NCBI GenBank assembly: GCA_002254595.1
Contig: NJEH01000002.1
Location: 1-20,229 of the forward strand
DNA length: 20,229 bases
Reading direction: 5' to 3'
Source: Thermofilum sp. ex4484_15
GTDB taxonomy: Archaea > Thermoproteota > Thermoprotei > Thermofilales > EX4484-15
Made by a program: the position numbers and the translations under genes. Below, piece after piece: positions 6,308 through 14,903 of this stretch. The notes beneath the pieces are model-generated. The model was not told the origin of the DNA, made no database searches, and saw only the letters and a program-made list of their open reading frames with translations. How positions within the stretch are numbered: position 1 is the stretch's first letter; each line of letters begins with the position of its first letter.

Positions 6308-7324
6308 ATGTCCTTACCTACTTGGTATCATATTGTAATTTTACCCATTTCTTTCGTGATAACTTACATATTATCTAAAGTAGTAATATATGTATGTACG
6401 AGGGCAGGCATAGTGGCTGTAGATGTCCATAAACTAAATAAACCGTTAATACCTACTTTAGGTGGATTGGCTATTTTAGGGGGATTCCTTATTCCAACCT
6501 CATTACTAATAACCTCAGCTAATTACCGCCTACGAAGTATAGTAATTATTTCAACGGCCTTAGCTAGTTCCATAATAGGACTATATGATGATTTTAAAGC
6601 ACTTAAGGGTTTAACGAAAGCTCTCCTAACGATATTATTAGTTATCCCCATTATAATTGGCCATCTATTAAATCCTAAGATAATCCCCTTAGGTAGGCCA
6701 GTAGTACCTATAGTAGGTAGGTTAAGATTAACTATAATTTATTGGTTACTATTACCTTTAGCTATAGCAGGTCCCGCTAACGTAATTAACATGCTAGAAG
6801 TATTTAACGGAGTTATGCCTATTACTACATCACTATGCTTAACGTCTTTGACCTTAGTATCTCTATTAAGAGGTAAAATCGAAGTACTTCCCTTTACGTT
6901 AGCCCTCTTAGGTTCGTTATTAGGATATTATCCTTACAATAAATACCCATCTAGATTGTTCACGGGTAACGTGGGTAGCTTAATGGTAGGTTCTATCATA
7001 GGGTGTATAGCCGTTATGGGAGGTTTAGAATTCGTCACCTTAATAGCTTTAATGCCTCATCTACTTAACGCGTTCTTAGTTATATCCTCAGTTAAGGGGT
7101 TAAGGGAAAGGAGAACGATAGGTAGTAGACCTATAGTGATTAGGAATGACGGCCTCTTAGAAGCTAATAAGGATCCTAAAGCTCCATATACTCTAACAAG
7201 GTTAATATTATTTATAGCAGGGCCGTTAACCGAAAAGGAAATAGTAACGGTGTTAACATGGTTAGAGGTAGTAGCTAGTATATTAGCTACAGTAAGCGGT
7301 ATATTATATCCTCCTGGTGTTTAG
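6308..7324 (+). CDS. UDP-GlcNAc:lipid-phosphate GlcNAc-1-P transferase-like (GT4)
   Basis: This polytopic membrane enzyme of the MraY/WecA/Alg7 family has 338 residues. Family members attach a sugar 1-phosphate to a polyprenyl or dolichyl phosphate, the first step of building lipid-linked glycans. Visible motifs are DVHKLNKPLIPTLGG (39-53), the metal-binding DD pair (GLYDDFKALKG, D94-D95), NMLEVFNG (161-168) and FTGNVGS (219-224 region). About nine or ten hydrophobic segments cover its length. In an archaeon the likely pathway is N-glycosylation (AglH/Alg7-like), in keeping with the sequon-rich secreted protein at 156-1448. The exact sugar and lipid cannot be read from the sequence. The 69-aa membrane gene follows after two bases. 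Confidence 0.9.
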   Translation: MSLPTWYHIVILPISFVITYILSKVVIYVCTRAGIVAVDVHKLNKPLIPTLGGLAILGGFLIPTSLLITSANYRLRSIVIISTALASSIIGLYDDFKALKGLTKALLTILLVIPIIIGHLLNPKIIPLGRPVVPIVGRLRLTIIYWLLLPLAIAGPANVINMLEVFNGVMPITTSLCLTSLTLVSLLRGKIEVLPFTLALLGSLLGYYPYNKYPSRLFTGNVGSLMVGSIIGCIAVMGGLEFVTLIALMPHLLNAFLVISSVKGLRERRTIGSRPIVIRNDGLLEANKDPKAPYTLTRLILFIAGPLTEKEIVTVLTWLEVVASILATVSGILYPPGV

Positions 7325-7326
7325 CC

Positions 7327-7536
7327 ATGAAGAGAATTGCTAAGGCAGTTCTAGTTATAAGTTGCTTAATGCTATTTTATTGGTCTCTACTTATCTTGGT
7401 ATTGATCATAGTAGAGAGGTGGGTTCTTTCCCTTCCCTCAAGCATAATTAGATCCTTGGTAGGCTTATCGCTCTACGGAGCTTGGCTTTACTTTGTTTAT
7501 GTGTTCAATCGTTATATATTTAATAAGTATTCTTAA
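7327..7536 (+). CDS. Small two-helix membrane protein
   Basis: This 69-residue protein has two hydrophobic segments (about 7-29 and 42-62) and a basic N-terminus and C-terminus. No family is recognised. It begins two bases after the stop of the GT4 transferase, so co-expression and perhaps a membrane partnership are plausible. The last 17 bases overlap the end of coaD on the other strand. The tight junction with the upstream gene and the coherent membrane topology argue that it is real. Confidence 0.65.
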   Translation: MKRIAKAVLVISCLMLFYWSLLILVLIIVERWVLSLPSSIIRSLVGLSLYGAWLYFVYVFNRYIFNKYS

Positions 7537-8062
7537 TTAAGTGAGAAATTAAATCATCTAGTACTTCCTTAAGGTAAAGGGTTCTCCTTACCTTACCATT
7601 ACGATCTATAATCCCCCTCCATATCCTTTCACTACTAATCGGCTTACCATCTTCGGCTAGTACTGTTTCAGTTACTATTAACCTCACTTCCCTTAACCCC
7701 CTCTTAGCCCTTTCCCTTATTATTTTCTCACCTCTACGTACGGTATCCTTACTTACTAAGAGGACGTCTAACTTATTCTCCTTAAGTAATGGACCATAGG
7801 GGTCATTAAGCGGTAAAATCCTAACTCTATTCAGGGCATTTAATTTAACTAATGTAACGTAAAGTTCTCTAAACCTACTTTCATATTCCTCTACTGGATG
7901 TCGCTTACGTTCAGTATCTAATAGTACCTGTGTAGAAAGGCCTATTATTACCTCTTTAGCTAAACTCAAAGCCCTCCTTAAGAAATATAGATGTCCTATG
8001 TGGAACTTGGAGAAGGTACCACCAATGACGCAAATCTTGTATTCCATGTACTTCGGTTTCAC
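7520..8062 (-). CDS. coaD: Phosphopantetheine adenylyltransferase, archaeal type
   Basis: It catalyses the penultimate step of coenzyme A synthesis, 4'-phosphopantetheine plus ATP to dephospho-CoA. This is a nucleotidyltransferase fold: GGTFSKFHIGH near 14-24 holds the HxGH-type signature (H21 to H24), and ISSERIW near 146-152 is the second nucleotide motif. The 175-180 residues resemble the archaeal/eukaryotic form rather than the bacterial one. The GTG at 8062-8060 directly follows the lhr stop. An ATG 15 bases inside (8047-8045) gives MEYKICVIGGTF, closer to the usual N-terminus, and I slightly prefer it. It is the last gene of the valS-lhr-coaD run, and its end overlaps the 69-aa gene by 17 bases. 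Confidence 0.92.
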   Translation of the reverse strand: MKPKYMEYKICVIGGTFSKFHIGHLYFLRRALSLAKEVIIGLSTQVLLDTERKRHPVEEYESRFRELYVTLVKLNALNRVRILPLNDPYGPLLKENKLDVLLVSKDTVRRGEKIIRERAKRGLREVRLIVTETVLAEDGKPISSERIWRGIIDRNGKVRRTLYLKEVLDDLISHLIKNTY

Positions 8063-10936
8063 CTACCAATATTTCCTCTTTAGGGCTTCCCTCTCGGCAT
8101 TTATTATTTCCAAGTAAAAACCATCATTTAATTCGCTATATTTACGACATATACTCTCTATCTGCTTAATTGTTAAGTTTCTCGCTACACCGGCTACTAC
8201 CGCAGGAGCTCCGTACTTTTCTATAAGTTCGGCTAAGGCCTTAGCCCTAGATAAAGCTTCCTTCTCCTTCCTGCTTAGGTTTCTCCACTTCTTAGAAGTT
8301 ATCCTATCTAAGAACTCCCTGCCCTCCCTGAGTATACCTATTCTTTTCGACCCGCATTTAGGGCATTTGAGATATTGCAAGAAGTCGCTTACCTTAAGGT
8401 CTTCATACCAATCCCTACAATCTAAGCACAGGAAGGTCCTAACCTCACTTAATAACCTAGCCTTAGTAGCTTCGAGGATTAACCTCTCCATTCTCTCCGG
8501 CGCCACTACCTCTAATCTCTGAGATATCCTCCTTAAAGTTAGCTCGGATAACGGGGTTAAATCCTCTGCTTCGTTAACTACTAACTCTAATTCCCCCTTC
8601 TTTAATTTATTTAAAAAGTCCTTTACGACCTCTAAGTTAACGTCCTTTGAGATGAATTCCTTAAGCGCTTCCTCATATATTACGCTACCCCTGAACATCT
8701 CCACTAATTTCCTAAGGCCTATCGATGAATAATCTACATCCTTACTTATCGCTCCGAACCTTCTAGCTACGTGAATTAACCTCCTTTTAAAGAGTCCCAA
8801 TTTAGTTACTGACCTTAATAGTACTTCTAAGGGCTCGTACTTCGTTAAGTTAATTAATGCGTCCTTAAGTTCTAAGGGATCCAACTTTGTAGGCGATTGG
8901 AGTATTATAGCGTAAGCATCTTGCTGTACGCCCACGCTAGTTCCTAGACGTTTAGCTAAATAATCCGCTAATAGCCTAGCTAACGCTCTATTGCCTAAAG
9001 TACCCAAGTGGGTATAGAGTATCACGTAATTGCCATGAGATTCAAGGACTACCCGTCTATCCGTAGGTAAAGGATAACCCCTACGTACGTGATTTAAGTA
9101 AGGTTTAAGTATCCTCTTAAGATGCCTCCTATCTATCGGGTAGTGGGCACTAAGTACCTTAATCAATTCCTCCTCCTCATTAGCTAATTCCTCTATTAGC
9201 GACTTTATCTTACCTACTTCGTTCGCCACTTCAAAAGGTACCGGTATTTCTTCACCTATCCAGCTAGGTATCGCACCTGTTGGATCATCTACCGGTACTA
9301 CATATATCCTGTCGCCCTCTATGCTCTTTATACGCCATAAGCTCCCCCTGAAGACGAACTTAACTCCCGGCTCCCCATATTCAGCTACGAAAGACTCGTC
9401 TAATATACCTACGGCATTCCCGCTATTCGTGTCGATTACTAAGTATTGCTTTTCCTCAGGTATCATGGATAGGTTACTGAAGAAGTATTCGTAAATCGCT
9501 CTTACCCTTCTGGGCTTAAGCACTACGTGATCTTCCTTACCGAACCAAGCTAGCCTCGGATACCTTTCATGCATATAGGATATTAGTCTAATTAAATTCG
9601 ACTCCGTTAAGTCCTTATAAGGGTAAGCTTTAGAGTAAAGTTCTAAAATTTCCTTTAATTTCCACTTATTCTTTAACTGGAAGAGGGCCACTATCTGGTG
9701 GCAGAGGACATCGTAAGGTTTCTCCGGTATCTTTATAGGTTCTAAATGACCCTTCAGAGCCCTCCTAGCTATTACCATTGCTTCTAAGGTATCCTCCTCA
9801 TCTGAGGTTATTATTATACCTTCAGCTGTCAACCCTATTTTATGTCCCGCCCTACCTACCCTTTGAACTAACCTAGTTACCTGCCTAGGAGACATGTACT
9901 GTATCACTAGATCAACTCTACCTACGTCTATACCAAGCTCTAAGGATGAAGTGCAAACTAAGCCCCTTAAGTCCCCTACCTTTAACCCCTCCTCAGCGCT
10001 CTCCCTAGATAACTTGGAGAGGGAACCATGATGTACGCTAATGGGAAAGGTAGAATCCCAAACCTTAAATCTAGAAGCTAGGATCTCGGCCATCGACCTA
10101 GTATTAGTAAATACTAGTACGGCCCTTTTCTTCGATATTATCTCCTTAATGTACCTTAACCTAGCCGCTACTTCGGGATGTACATATATCCTTTCGGCTA
10201 GCTTAGCATCTATAGCATTAGGTTTAGGAAACACCACCTTTAATTTCATTCCCCTTCTTAAATCCACCTTAACTACCTTAAAATCTCTCGAATTACCGAC
10301 GAGGAATTTAGCTACTTCCTCCGGACTACCTACGGTTGCAGAAAGTCCTATAACTTGTACGTCCCCTCCCCTAATGTAACGCAATCTCTCTAATGCTAAG
10401 CTTAACTGTACACCCCTTTTATCCTCAGCTAACTCGTGTACTTCATCTACTATTACCCACTTTACATGCCTTAAATGCTTCCTTAAAACCCTGCCGGATA
10501 ATATGGCTTGAAAGGTTTCCGGTGTAGTTATTAATATATCCGGTGGGTCCCTGCTCTGCCTATACCTCTCCCTTTGTTCGGTATCCCCATGCCTAACCCC
10601 TACCTTTAGACCTAATTTATCCGCCCACCATTTAATCCTATCAAGTAGATCCCTATTTAGAGCCCTTAAGGGAGTTATGTAAAGTAATTTTATGCCCTCA
10701 TCCTTTAAGCTTAACATTTCAGATAAGATTGGTAATAGAGCCGCTTCGGTCTTTCCCGTACCCGTAGGAGCTATGAGTAATACGTTCTTACCCTCTATGA
10801 TTAAAGGTATAGCTCTTAATTGAGGTTCCGTTAATTCCTTAAACCCCCTTTCTATTAAGAGTTGTCTTAATTTGGGGTTTAAAGCTTCTAAAACCTTTTC
10901 CTCCTCATAAAGCCTCGCTGACGTAACTACCATCAC
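8063..10936 (-). CDS. lhr: Lhr-type ATP-dependent helicase
   Basis: This superfamily 2 helicase of the large-helicase-related family is implicated in DNA repair and recombination or in RNA handling. In its 957 residues the motifs are Walker A APTGTGKT (56-63), DEVH (164-167), SAT (199-201), the RecA2 motif TSSLELGIDVG (about 329-339) and QRVGRAGH (358-365). A winged-helix and Lhr core region follow. Near the C-terminus two cysteine pairs, CLDC (837-840) and CPKC (858-861), form a likely zinc site, seen in some archaeal Lhr proteins. The first 32 bases overlap the end of valS, and coaD starts right after its stop, so the three genes are probably co-translated. Confidence 0.94.
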   Translation of the reverse strand: MMVVTSARLYEEEKVLEALNPKLRQLLIERGFKELTEPQLRAIPLIIEGKNVLLIAPTGTGKTEAALLPILSEMLSLKDEGIKLLYITPLRALNRDLLDRIKWWADKLGLKVGVRHGDTEQRERYRQSRDPPDILITTPETFQAILSGRVLRKHLRHVKWVIVDEVHELAEDKRGVQLSLALERLRYIRGGDVQVIGLSATVGSPEEVAKFLVGNSRDFKVVKVDLRRGMKLKVVFPKPNAIDAKLAERIYVHPEVAARLRYIKEIISKKRAVLVFTNTRSMAEILASRFKVWDSTFPISVHHGSLSKLSRESAEEGLKVGDLRGLVCTSSLELGIDVGRVDLVIQYMSPRQVTRLVQRVGRAGHKIGLTAEGIIITSDEEDTLEAMVIARRALKGHLEPIKIPEKPYDVLCHQIVALFQLKNKWKLKEILELYSKAYPYKDLTESNLIRLISYMHERYPRLAWFGKEDHVVLKPRRVRAIYEYFFSNLSMIPEEKQYLVIDTNSGNAVGILDESFVAEYGEPGVKFVFRGSLWRIKSIEGDRIYVVPVDDPTGAIPSWIGEEIPVPFEVANEVGKIKSLIEELANEEEELIKVLSAHYPIDRRHLKRILKPYLNHVRRGYPLPTDRRVVLESHGNYVILYTHLGTLGNRALARLLADYLAKRLGTSVGVQQDAYAIILQSPTKLDPLELKDALINLTKYEPLEVLLRSVTKLGLFKRRLIHVARRFGAISKDVDYSSIGLRKLVEMFRGSVIYEEALKEFISKDVNLEVVKDFLNKLKKGELELVVNEAEDLTPLSELTLRRISQRLEVVAPERMERLILEATKARLLSEVRTFLCLDCRDWYEDLKVSDFLQYLKCPKCGSKRIGILREGREFLDRITSKKWRNLSRKEKEALSRAKALAELIEKYGAPAVVAGVARNLTIKQIESICRKYSELNDGFYLEIINAEREALKRKYW

Positions 10937-13322
10937 CTAACTCTACCCTTACCTCCTTTTCCTCTATGAAAGCTATTTCCTTTATTTTATGCATAGCTAC
11001 AAGATCCTTTTTCAATCCGCTTAGAGATTTATGAACATAAACTTTAAAATCTAAAGGTAAGGAGAGGGAAATTCCTCTAGATTTCTTGAACTTCCAAATG
11101 AAACTGTTAAATTTAATGAATGGACTGAGTAATTCCTTAACCTCCTCCCTTACTCCCTCTACTTTATCAGGGAAGAGCTCCCTATGTATACTGCTACCCT
11201 TAGAATATACCTTCCTCCATATGTAATCAGTTACGAAAGGCATTATGGGGGCTAGTAACTTTAAAATGACTTTCAACGTGGTGTGTAATGTATACCAAGC
11301 CGATAACTGTTCCTCCTTAAGGAACTTCCCCTCCTCATTATATGCCCTAGGTTTAATTGCTTCCAAGTAGTGATCAGCGAAAAGGTGCCACGTAAATTCG
11401 AAAAGCGTATGAGCAGGGCCATATACGTCATATTTCTTATATGAAGAGATAACTGAACTTATCACTTCATTCAACTTGGATAGTAATGCCTCGTCTAATA
11501 AATTTAAAGAAGGTACATGCTCGATTAGTGGGAAGGAAGATACGAACCTAGCTATGTTCCACAATTTAGTTACAAAGTAAGCGCCCGTAGCTATCTTCTG
11601 CTCCGAGAATCTGTAATCTCCTCCTAACTTCACTTCAGCTGCACTCCAAAACCTTACAGCATCAGCTCCGTACTTTTCTATTACCGGTAACGGGTCTATT
11701 ACGTTTCCCTTACTTTTACTCATCTTCTCTCCGTGTTCATCTAACCCCATACCAGTTATCCTAACTGCTTTAAAAGCAGGTTTACCGGTTAATTGGTATA
11801 TCCTCAGTATAGTATAGTAAAGCCACGTCCTAATGATATCCTTACCCTGGGGCCTAAGTGATATAGGGAAAACCCTACGGAATTTCCTCTCATCGCTTAA
11901 ATACCCTGCTATATATAATGGCGATATACTGGAATCCATCCAAGTATCCAATACCCTATCTTCCCCCTTAAATTCCTTGAAACCGCACTTCGTACATCTA
12001 TCGAAGGGTGGTTCATCCCTCCAAGGCCTATAGTATTTTCCAGGGGGAGGTAAATGGGGCGTACCGCACTTCTTACAGTACCATATGGGTAATTCGGTAC
12101 CGTATATCCTCCTCCTACTTATTGGCCAATCTATAGTTATCGATTTAACCCAATCCATTAATATCGACTTGTACTCCTCAGGGTAGAACTTTATCGTTTC
12201 AATTATCGATACTATCTCCTTCTTAAACTCTACCTGCTTAAGGTAGTACTCCTTCATCGGTATGTATTCTATCGGGGTACCACACCTCCAACATACCGGT
12301 ACCTCATGTTCTATCTCTTCCTCTTTAACTATTAACCCCTCCTTCCTTAGGTCCTCTACTATCTTCCTCCTAGCCTCCTTGACGCTTAACCCCTTATAAC
12401 GTCCTGCTACCTCGTTCATCCTCCCGTTTTCATCTATCGCTACCCTAAACGGTAGCTTTAGTTCCCTAAATATCCTTAGGTCGTTTTGATCCCCGAAGGC
12501 GCAAACCATAACTAATCCCGTTCCGAAGTCCATCCTAGCTGAAGGGTGATTCAAGATAGGTACCTCTTTGTTAAAGAGGGGTACTATAGCATGTTTTCCC
12601 TTTAAATCTTGATACCTACTATCGTTAGGGTTGAAAATTATTAACTCACAAGTAGGCAATAGTTCGGGCCTAGTAGTAGCTACTATTACTTCGCCCCCCT
12701 CCTTAATTTTAAACTTTATGTAGACTAGCTTACTTTTCTCTATTTTGTATTCCAATTCCGCATCTGCTAAGGTAGTCCTACACCTAGGACAGTAATTATT
12801 CGGCCTTAAATCCTCATATATTAACCCTTTTTTAAATAATTCTATAAAGGTAGCCTGAGTTAACTTTCTGTAATCGTAACTATCAGTACCTTTACTTAAT
12901 ATTTGGAAGCTCATACCTAATCTTTTCACTATTCTTACTAATTCCCTTTCGACCCCGTCTAAGAACTCCTTACAGAGGTTAAGGAACTTCTCCCTAGGTA
13001 CCTCCCAAGGTCTAACTCCGTACCTCTTCTCCACTTCTACCTCTACGGGTAATCCATTCCTATCACAGTAGAAAGGGGCTAATACCTCGTAGCCCATCAT
13101 TCTATGGGCTCTTGCAATCATATCTATCTGGGAGTAATGGGCGGCGGCTCCTATATGCCACTTTCCTGAAGCGTAAGGCGGTGGAGTATCTATCGAGAAT
13201 ATTGGCTTACCGCTATTAGGGTTGAATTCGTAGAGCTTTTCCTTCTCCCATAACTTTATTAATTCCTCTTCGAACTTCCTCCTCCACCGCTTATCCTCGA
13301 GCGATGGCTTGAAATTAGCCAA
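10905..13322 (-). CDS. valS: Valyl-tRNA synthetase, archaeal type
   Basis: This class I synthetase attaches valine to tRNA-Val. Over 805 residues it shows PPPYASGKWHIGA (47-59, the HIGH region), ATTRPELLPTC and FGTGLVMVCAFGDQND in the editing domain, RPQGKDIIRTW, and EKMSKSKGN with KMSKS at 533-537. An anticodon-binding domain follows. Cysteine pairs CPRC (178-181), CWRC, CKKC and CTKC suggest bound zinc, as in archaeal ValRS and its relatives. The HIGH motif reads HIGA, so its second His is absent. There is no C-terminal coiled coil of the bacterial kind. The start is TTG (13322-13320) behind GGAGGG, which lies in a hairpin. IleRS and LeuRS were considered but fit less well. Confidence 0.9.
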   Translation of the reverse strand: MANFKPSLEDKRWRRKFEEELIKLWEKEKLYEFNPNSGKPIFSIDTPPPYASGKWHIGAAAHYSQIDMIARAHRMMGYEVLAPFYCDRNGLPVEVEVEKRYGVRPWEVPREKFLNLCKEFLDGVERELVRIVKRLGMSFQILSKGTDSYDYRKLTQATFIELFKKGLIYEDLRPNNYCPRCRTTLADAELEYKIEKSKLVYIKFKIKEGGEVIVATTRPELLPTCELIIFNPNDSRYQDLKGKHAIVPLFNKEVPILNHPSARMDFGTGLVMVCAFGDQNDLRIFRELKLPFRVAIDENGRMNEVAGRYKGLSVKEARRKIVEDLRKEGLIVKEEEIEHEVPVCWRCGTPIEYIPMKEYYLKQVEFKKEIVSIIETIKFYPEEYKSILMDWVKSITIDWPISRRRIYGTELPIWYCKKCGTPHLPPPGKYYRPWRDEPPFDRCTKCGFKEFKGEDRVLDTWMDSSISPLYIAGYLSDERKFRRVFPISLRPQGKDIIRTWLYYTILRIYQLTGKPAFKAVRITGMGLDEHGEKMSKSKGNVIDPLPVIEKYGADAVRFWSAAEVKLGGDYRFSEQKIATGAYFVTKLWNIARFVSSFPLIEHVPSLNLLDEALLSKLNEVISSVISSYKKYDVYGPAHTLFEFTWHLFADHYLEAIKPRAYNEEGKFLKEEQLSAWYTLHTTLKVILKLLAPIMPFVTDYIWRKVYSKGSSIHRELFPDKVEGVREEVKELLSPFIKFNSFIWKFKKSRGISLSLPLDFKVYVHKSLSGLKKDLVAMHKIKEIAFIEEKEVRVELGDGSYVSEAL

Positions 13323-13328
13323 AGGGCC

Positions 13329-13352
13329 CCCTCCTATCCCATTCGGGGAGGG
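13329..13352 (-). promoter_or_regulatory. Hairpin covering the valS ribosome binding site
   Basis: In the 47-base gap between hsp20 and valS (minus strand), CCCTCC (13352-13347) can pair with GGAGGG (13334-13329), six base pairs around a 12-base loop. GGAGGG is the Shine-Dalgarno site six bases before the valS TTG. The pairing is seen directly; control of valS translation, for example by melting at high temperature, is inference. Confidence 0.4.
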
Positions 13353-13369
13353 ACTTATTAATTTTCAGC

Positions 13370-13816
13370 TTAAGATTCTATTTGAATCTCTACCTCGCGG
13401 CTAGTTTCGGATTTGGGTAGGTGTATTTCTAGAACTCCGTTCGTTAATACGGCTTTAGCCTCGTTAGGCTTTATCTTACTAGGTAAGTTAACTACTTTAT
13501 GGAAACCCTCGTAGACCCTCTGCTTAACTACGTAATTCCTTCTGCTATCTTCCTCCTTCTTCTCCTTACTATATTCTGCTTTAACCTCTACGCTATCCTC
13601 GGTAACCCTTATCTTTATTTCCTCTTTCCTAAAGCCTGGTACATCTATCCTGAGGATGTATTCGTTACCTGCATCCTCTAAATCGTAAGGAGGCTCGTAA
13701 AGGCCCCAGGATATCATCCCTCTAGGTAGTTTAGACACTGTTTCTGAGAAAATCCTATCTACTTCCTTCTTCATCTTAGTGAAAGCGTCTAGAAAGCGGG
13801 AGTACTCTTCTTCCAT
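13370..13816 (-). CDS. hsp20: Small heat shock protein, Hsp20/alpha-crystallin family
   Basis: This ATP-independent chaperone holds unfolding proteins and normally assembles into large cytosolic oligomers. The alpha-crystallin domain covers about residues 43-138, from YDLEDAGNEYILRIDVPGF to the conserved NGVLEIHLPK. The C-terminal IQI (145-147) is the IxI motif that binds a neighbouring subunit. At 148 residues it has normal length. The ATG follows an AGGTAGG site. A TATA-like box lies about 50 bases upstream in the divergent gap with the por operon. valS follows after 47 bases on the same strand and could be partly read from the hsp20 promoter. Confidence 0.96.
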   Translation of the reverse strand: MEEEYSRFLDAFTKMKKEVDRIFSETVSKLPRGMISWGLYEPPYDLEDAGNEYILRIDVPGFRKEEIKIRVTEDSVEVKAEYSKEKKEEDSRRNYVVKQRVYEGFHKVVNLPSKIKPNEAKAVLTNGVLEIHLPKSETSREVEIQIES

Positions 13817-13861
13817 ACTACCTACCTAACCCCTTTTTAACTTAATTAAAGAAGTACCTTT

Positions 13862-13870
13862 AATATACTT
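13862..13870 (-). promoter_or_regulatory. TATA-like box for hsp20
   Basis: On the minus strand AGTATATTA, followed by AAAGG, lies about 50 bases before the hsp20 ATG. It predicts a leader of roughly 25 bases that includes the AGGTAGG site. A second A/T-rich block (CTATATTTTAAGG, about 13901-13913) lies farther upstream and could also serve. Confidence 0.45.
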
Positions 13871-13985
13871 TTTACGGGCTGTAAGATAGGATATATCGAC
13901 CTTAAAATATAGCTAATGTTATGTTTTCAAGGTTGTCATCTCGCCGTATTAAATTTAGGATAGTTAAGGTAAGCCAGATTAAAGG

Positions 13986-13994
13986 CTTAAATAT
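13986..13994 (+). promoter_or_regulatory. TATA-like box for the por operon
   Basis: CTTAAATAT preceded by purine-rich AAAGG (a BRE-like element) lies 32-40 bases before the TTG start of porG. It predicts a start near 14015, just at the GGGGGA ribosome binding site, so the leader is about 10 bases. Confidence 0.5.
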
Positions 13995-14025
13995 GCCGTC
14001 GGTATTTTGATTAGGGGGACCGGAC

Positions 14026-14580
14026 TTGATAGAAATTAGGTGGCATGGTAGAGGGGGTCAAGGAGTAGTTACTGCTAGTTACCTATTAGCTAGGGCCGTT
14101 CTCTCTGAAGGTAAGTACGCTCAGCATTTTCCCGAATTCGGCCCGGAAAGGAGAGGGGCACCTGTAGTTTCCTACACGAGGATAGATGAGGAACCTATAG
14201 AGATACATTCCGGTATTTACGAACCGGATATCGTAGTAGTTATAGATCCTACTCTTCTATTTAACGTAGAGACCGTCCTTAGAGGATTAAAGAAGGGCGG
14301 TAGCATAGTAGTTAATTCGCCTAGCCCTAAGCAGGAGCTGATGGATGAAGCGGGGAGGAGGGAAGCTAAAGTCTATTACGTAGATGCCTATAGGATAGCT
14401 ATGGACGTATTTAAGAGGGCACTTTATAATACCCCTATGCTAGGAGCACTAATTAAAGCGTCCGGCTTAGTTAAGTTAGATAGTGCTTTAAAAGCCGTTA
14501 GGGAGAGGTTCGGAGGGGAGGTAGCCGAAAGGAACGTAGAGGCTATTAAAAGAGCCTTTGAGGAGGTGAAATTAGCTTGA
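14026..14580 (+). CDS. porG: Pyruvate:ferredoxin oxidoreductase gamma subunit
   Basis: This is the gamma chain (184 residues) of the four-subunit 2-oxoacid:ferredoxin oxidoreductase, which converts a 2-oxoacid (probably pyruvate) and CoA to acyl-CoA, CO2 and reduced ferredoxin in the cytosol. It opens with the diagnostic RWHGRGGQGVVTAS (5-18) and has HFPEFGPERRGAPVVSYTRI (34-53). The start is TTG with GGGGGA upstream. It is the first gene of porG-porD-porA-porB. Its stop overlaps the porD start in TTGA. Confidence 0.95.
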   Translation: MIEIRWHGRGGQGVVTASYLLARAVLSEGKYAQHFPEFGPERRGAPVVSYTRIDEEPIEIHSGIYEPDIVVVIDPTLLFNVETVLRGLKKGGSIVVNSPSPKQELMDEAGRREAKVYYVDAYRIAMDVFKRALYNTPMLGALIKASGLVKLDSALKAVRERFGGEVAERNVEAIKRAFEEVKLA

Positions 14581-14903
14581 GCGGAGTTAAGGAAGTATAT
14601 AAAATGCCGGAGAGCGCCTTCCAGGGGAGAGCTACTTGGAAGGAGTTACCGATAGGGGGCGTTATACCGGAACCTGCTACTTCATTAAGGTATAAGACCG
14701 GTAATTGGAGGGCTTTAAGGCCAGTACTTAACGAGAAGAAGTGTATTAGGTGCTTAATGTGTTGGGTCTACTGCCCTGAACCAGCTATAGAGAGGTTAGA
14801 GGGGGATAGAATAAGGATAAACTACGATTATTGTAAAGGTTGTGGTATATGTTCTAGCATATGTCCTGTTAAAGCCATAACTATGGTAGAGGAGGGTGCT
14901 TAA
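14577..14903 (+). CDS. porD: Pyruvate:ferredoxin oxidoreductase delta subunit (ferredoxin-like)
   Basis: This 108-residue electron-transfer subunit has two [4Fe-4S] motifs of the form CxxCxxCxxxCP: C56, C59, C62, C66 and C86, C89, C92, C96. It passes electrons from the thiamine site to ferredoxin. The N-terminal 50 residues (GRATWKELPIGGVIPEP and so on) are typical of the delta chain. The start is TTG inside the stop of porG, with GGAGGTGA upstream, so the two are translationally coupled. Confidence 0.95.
   Translation: MSGVKEVYKMPESAFQGRATWKELPIGGVIPEPATSLRYKTGNWRALRPVLNEKKCIRCLMCWVYCPEPAIERLEGDRIRINYDYCKGCGICSSICPVKAITMVEEGA

Noticed and set aside
13817..14025. A C/D-box guide RNA in the hsp20-por gap, because of GAGATGACAACC on the minus strand.
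   Set aside because: The C-box match is poor and no D box or paired guide layout is seen. The gap is adequately explained by two divergent promoters.
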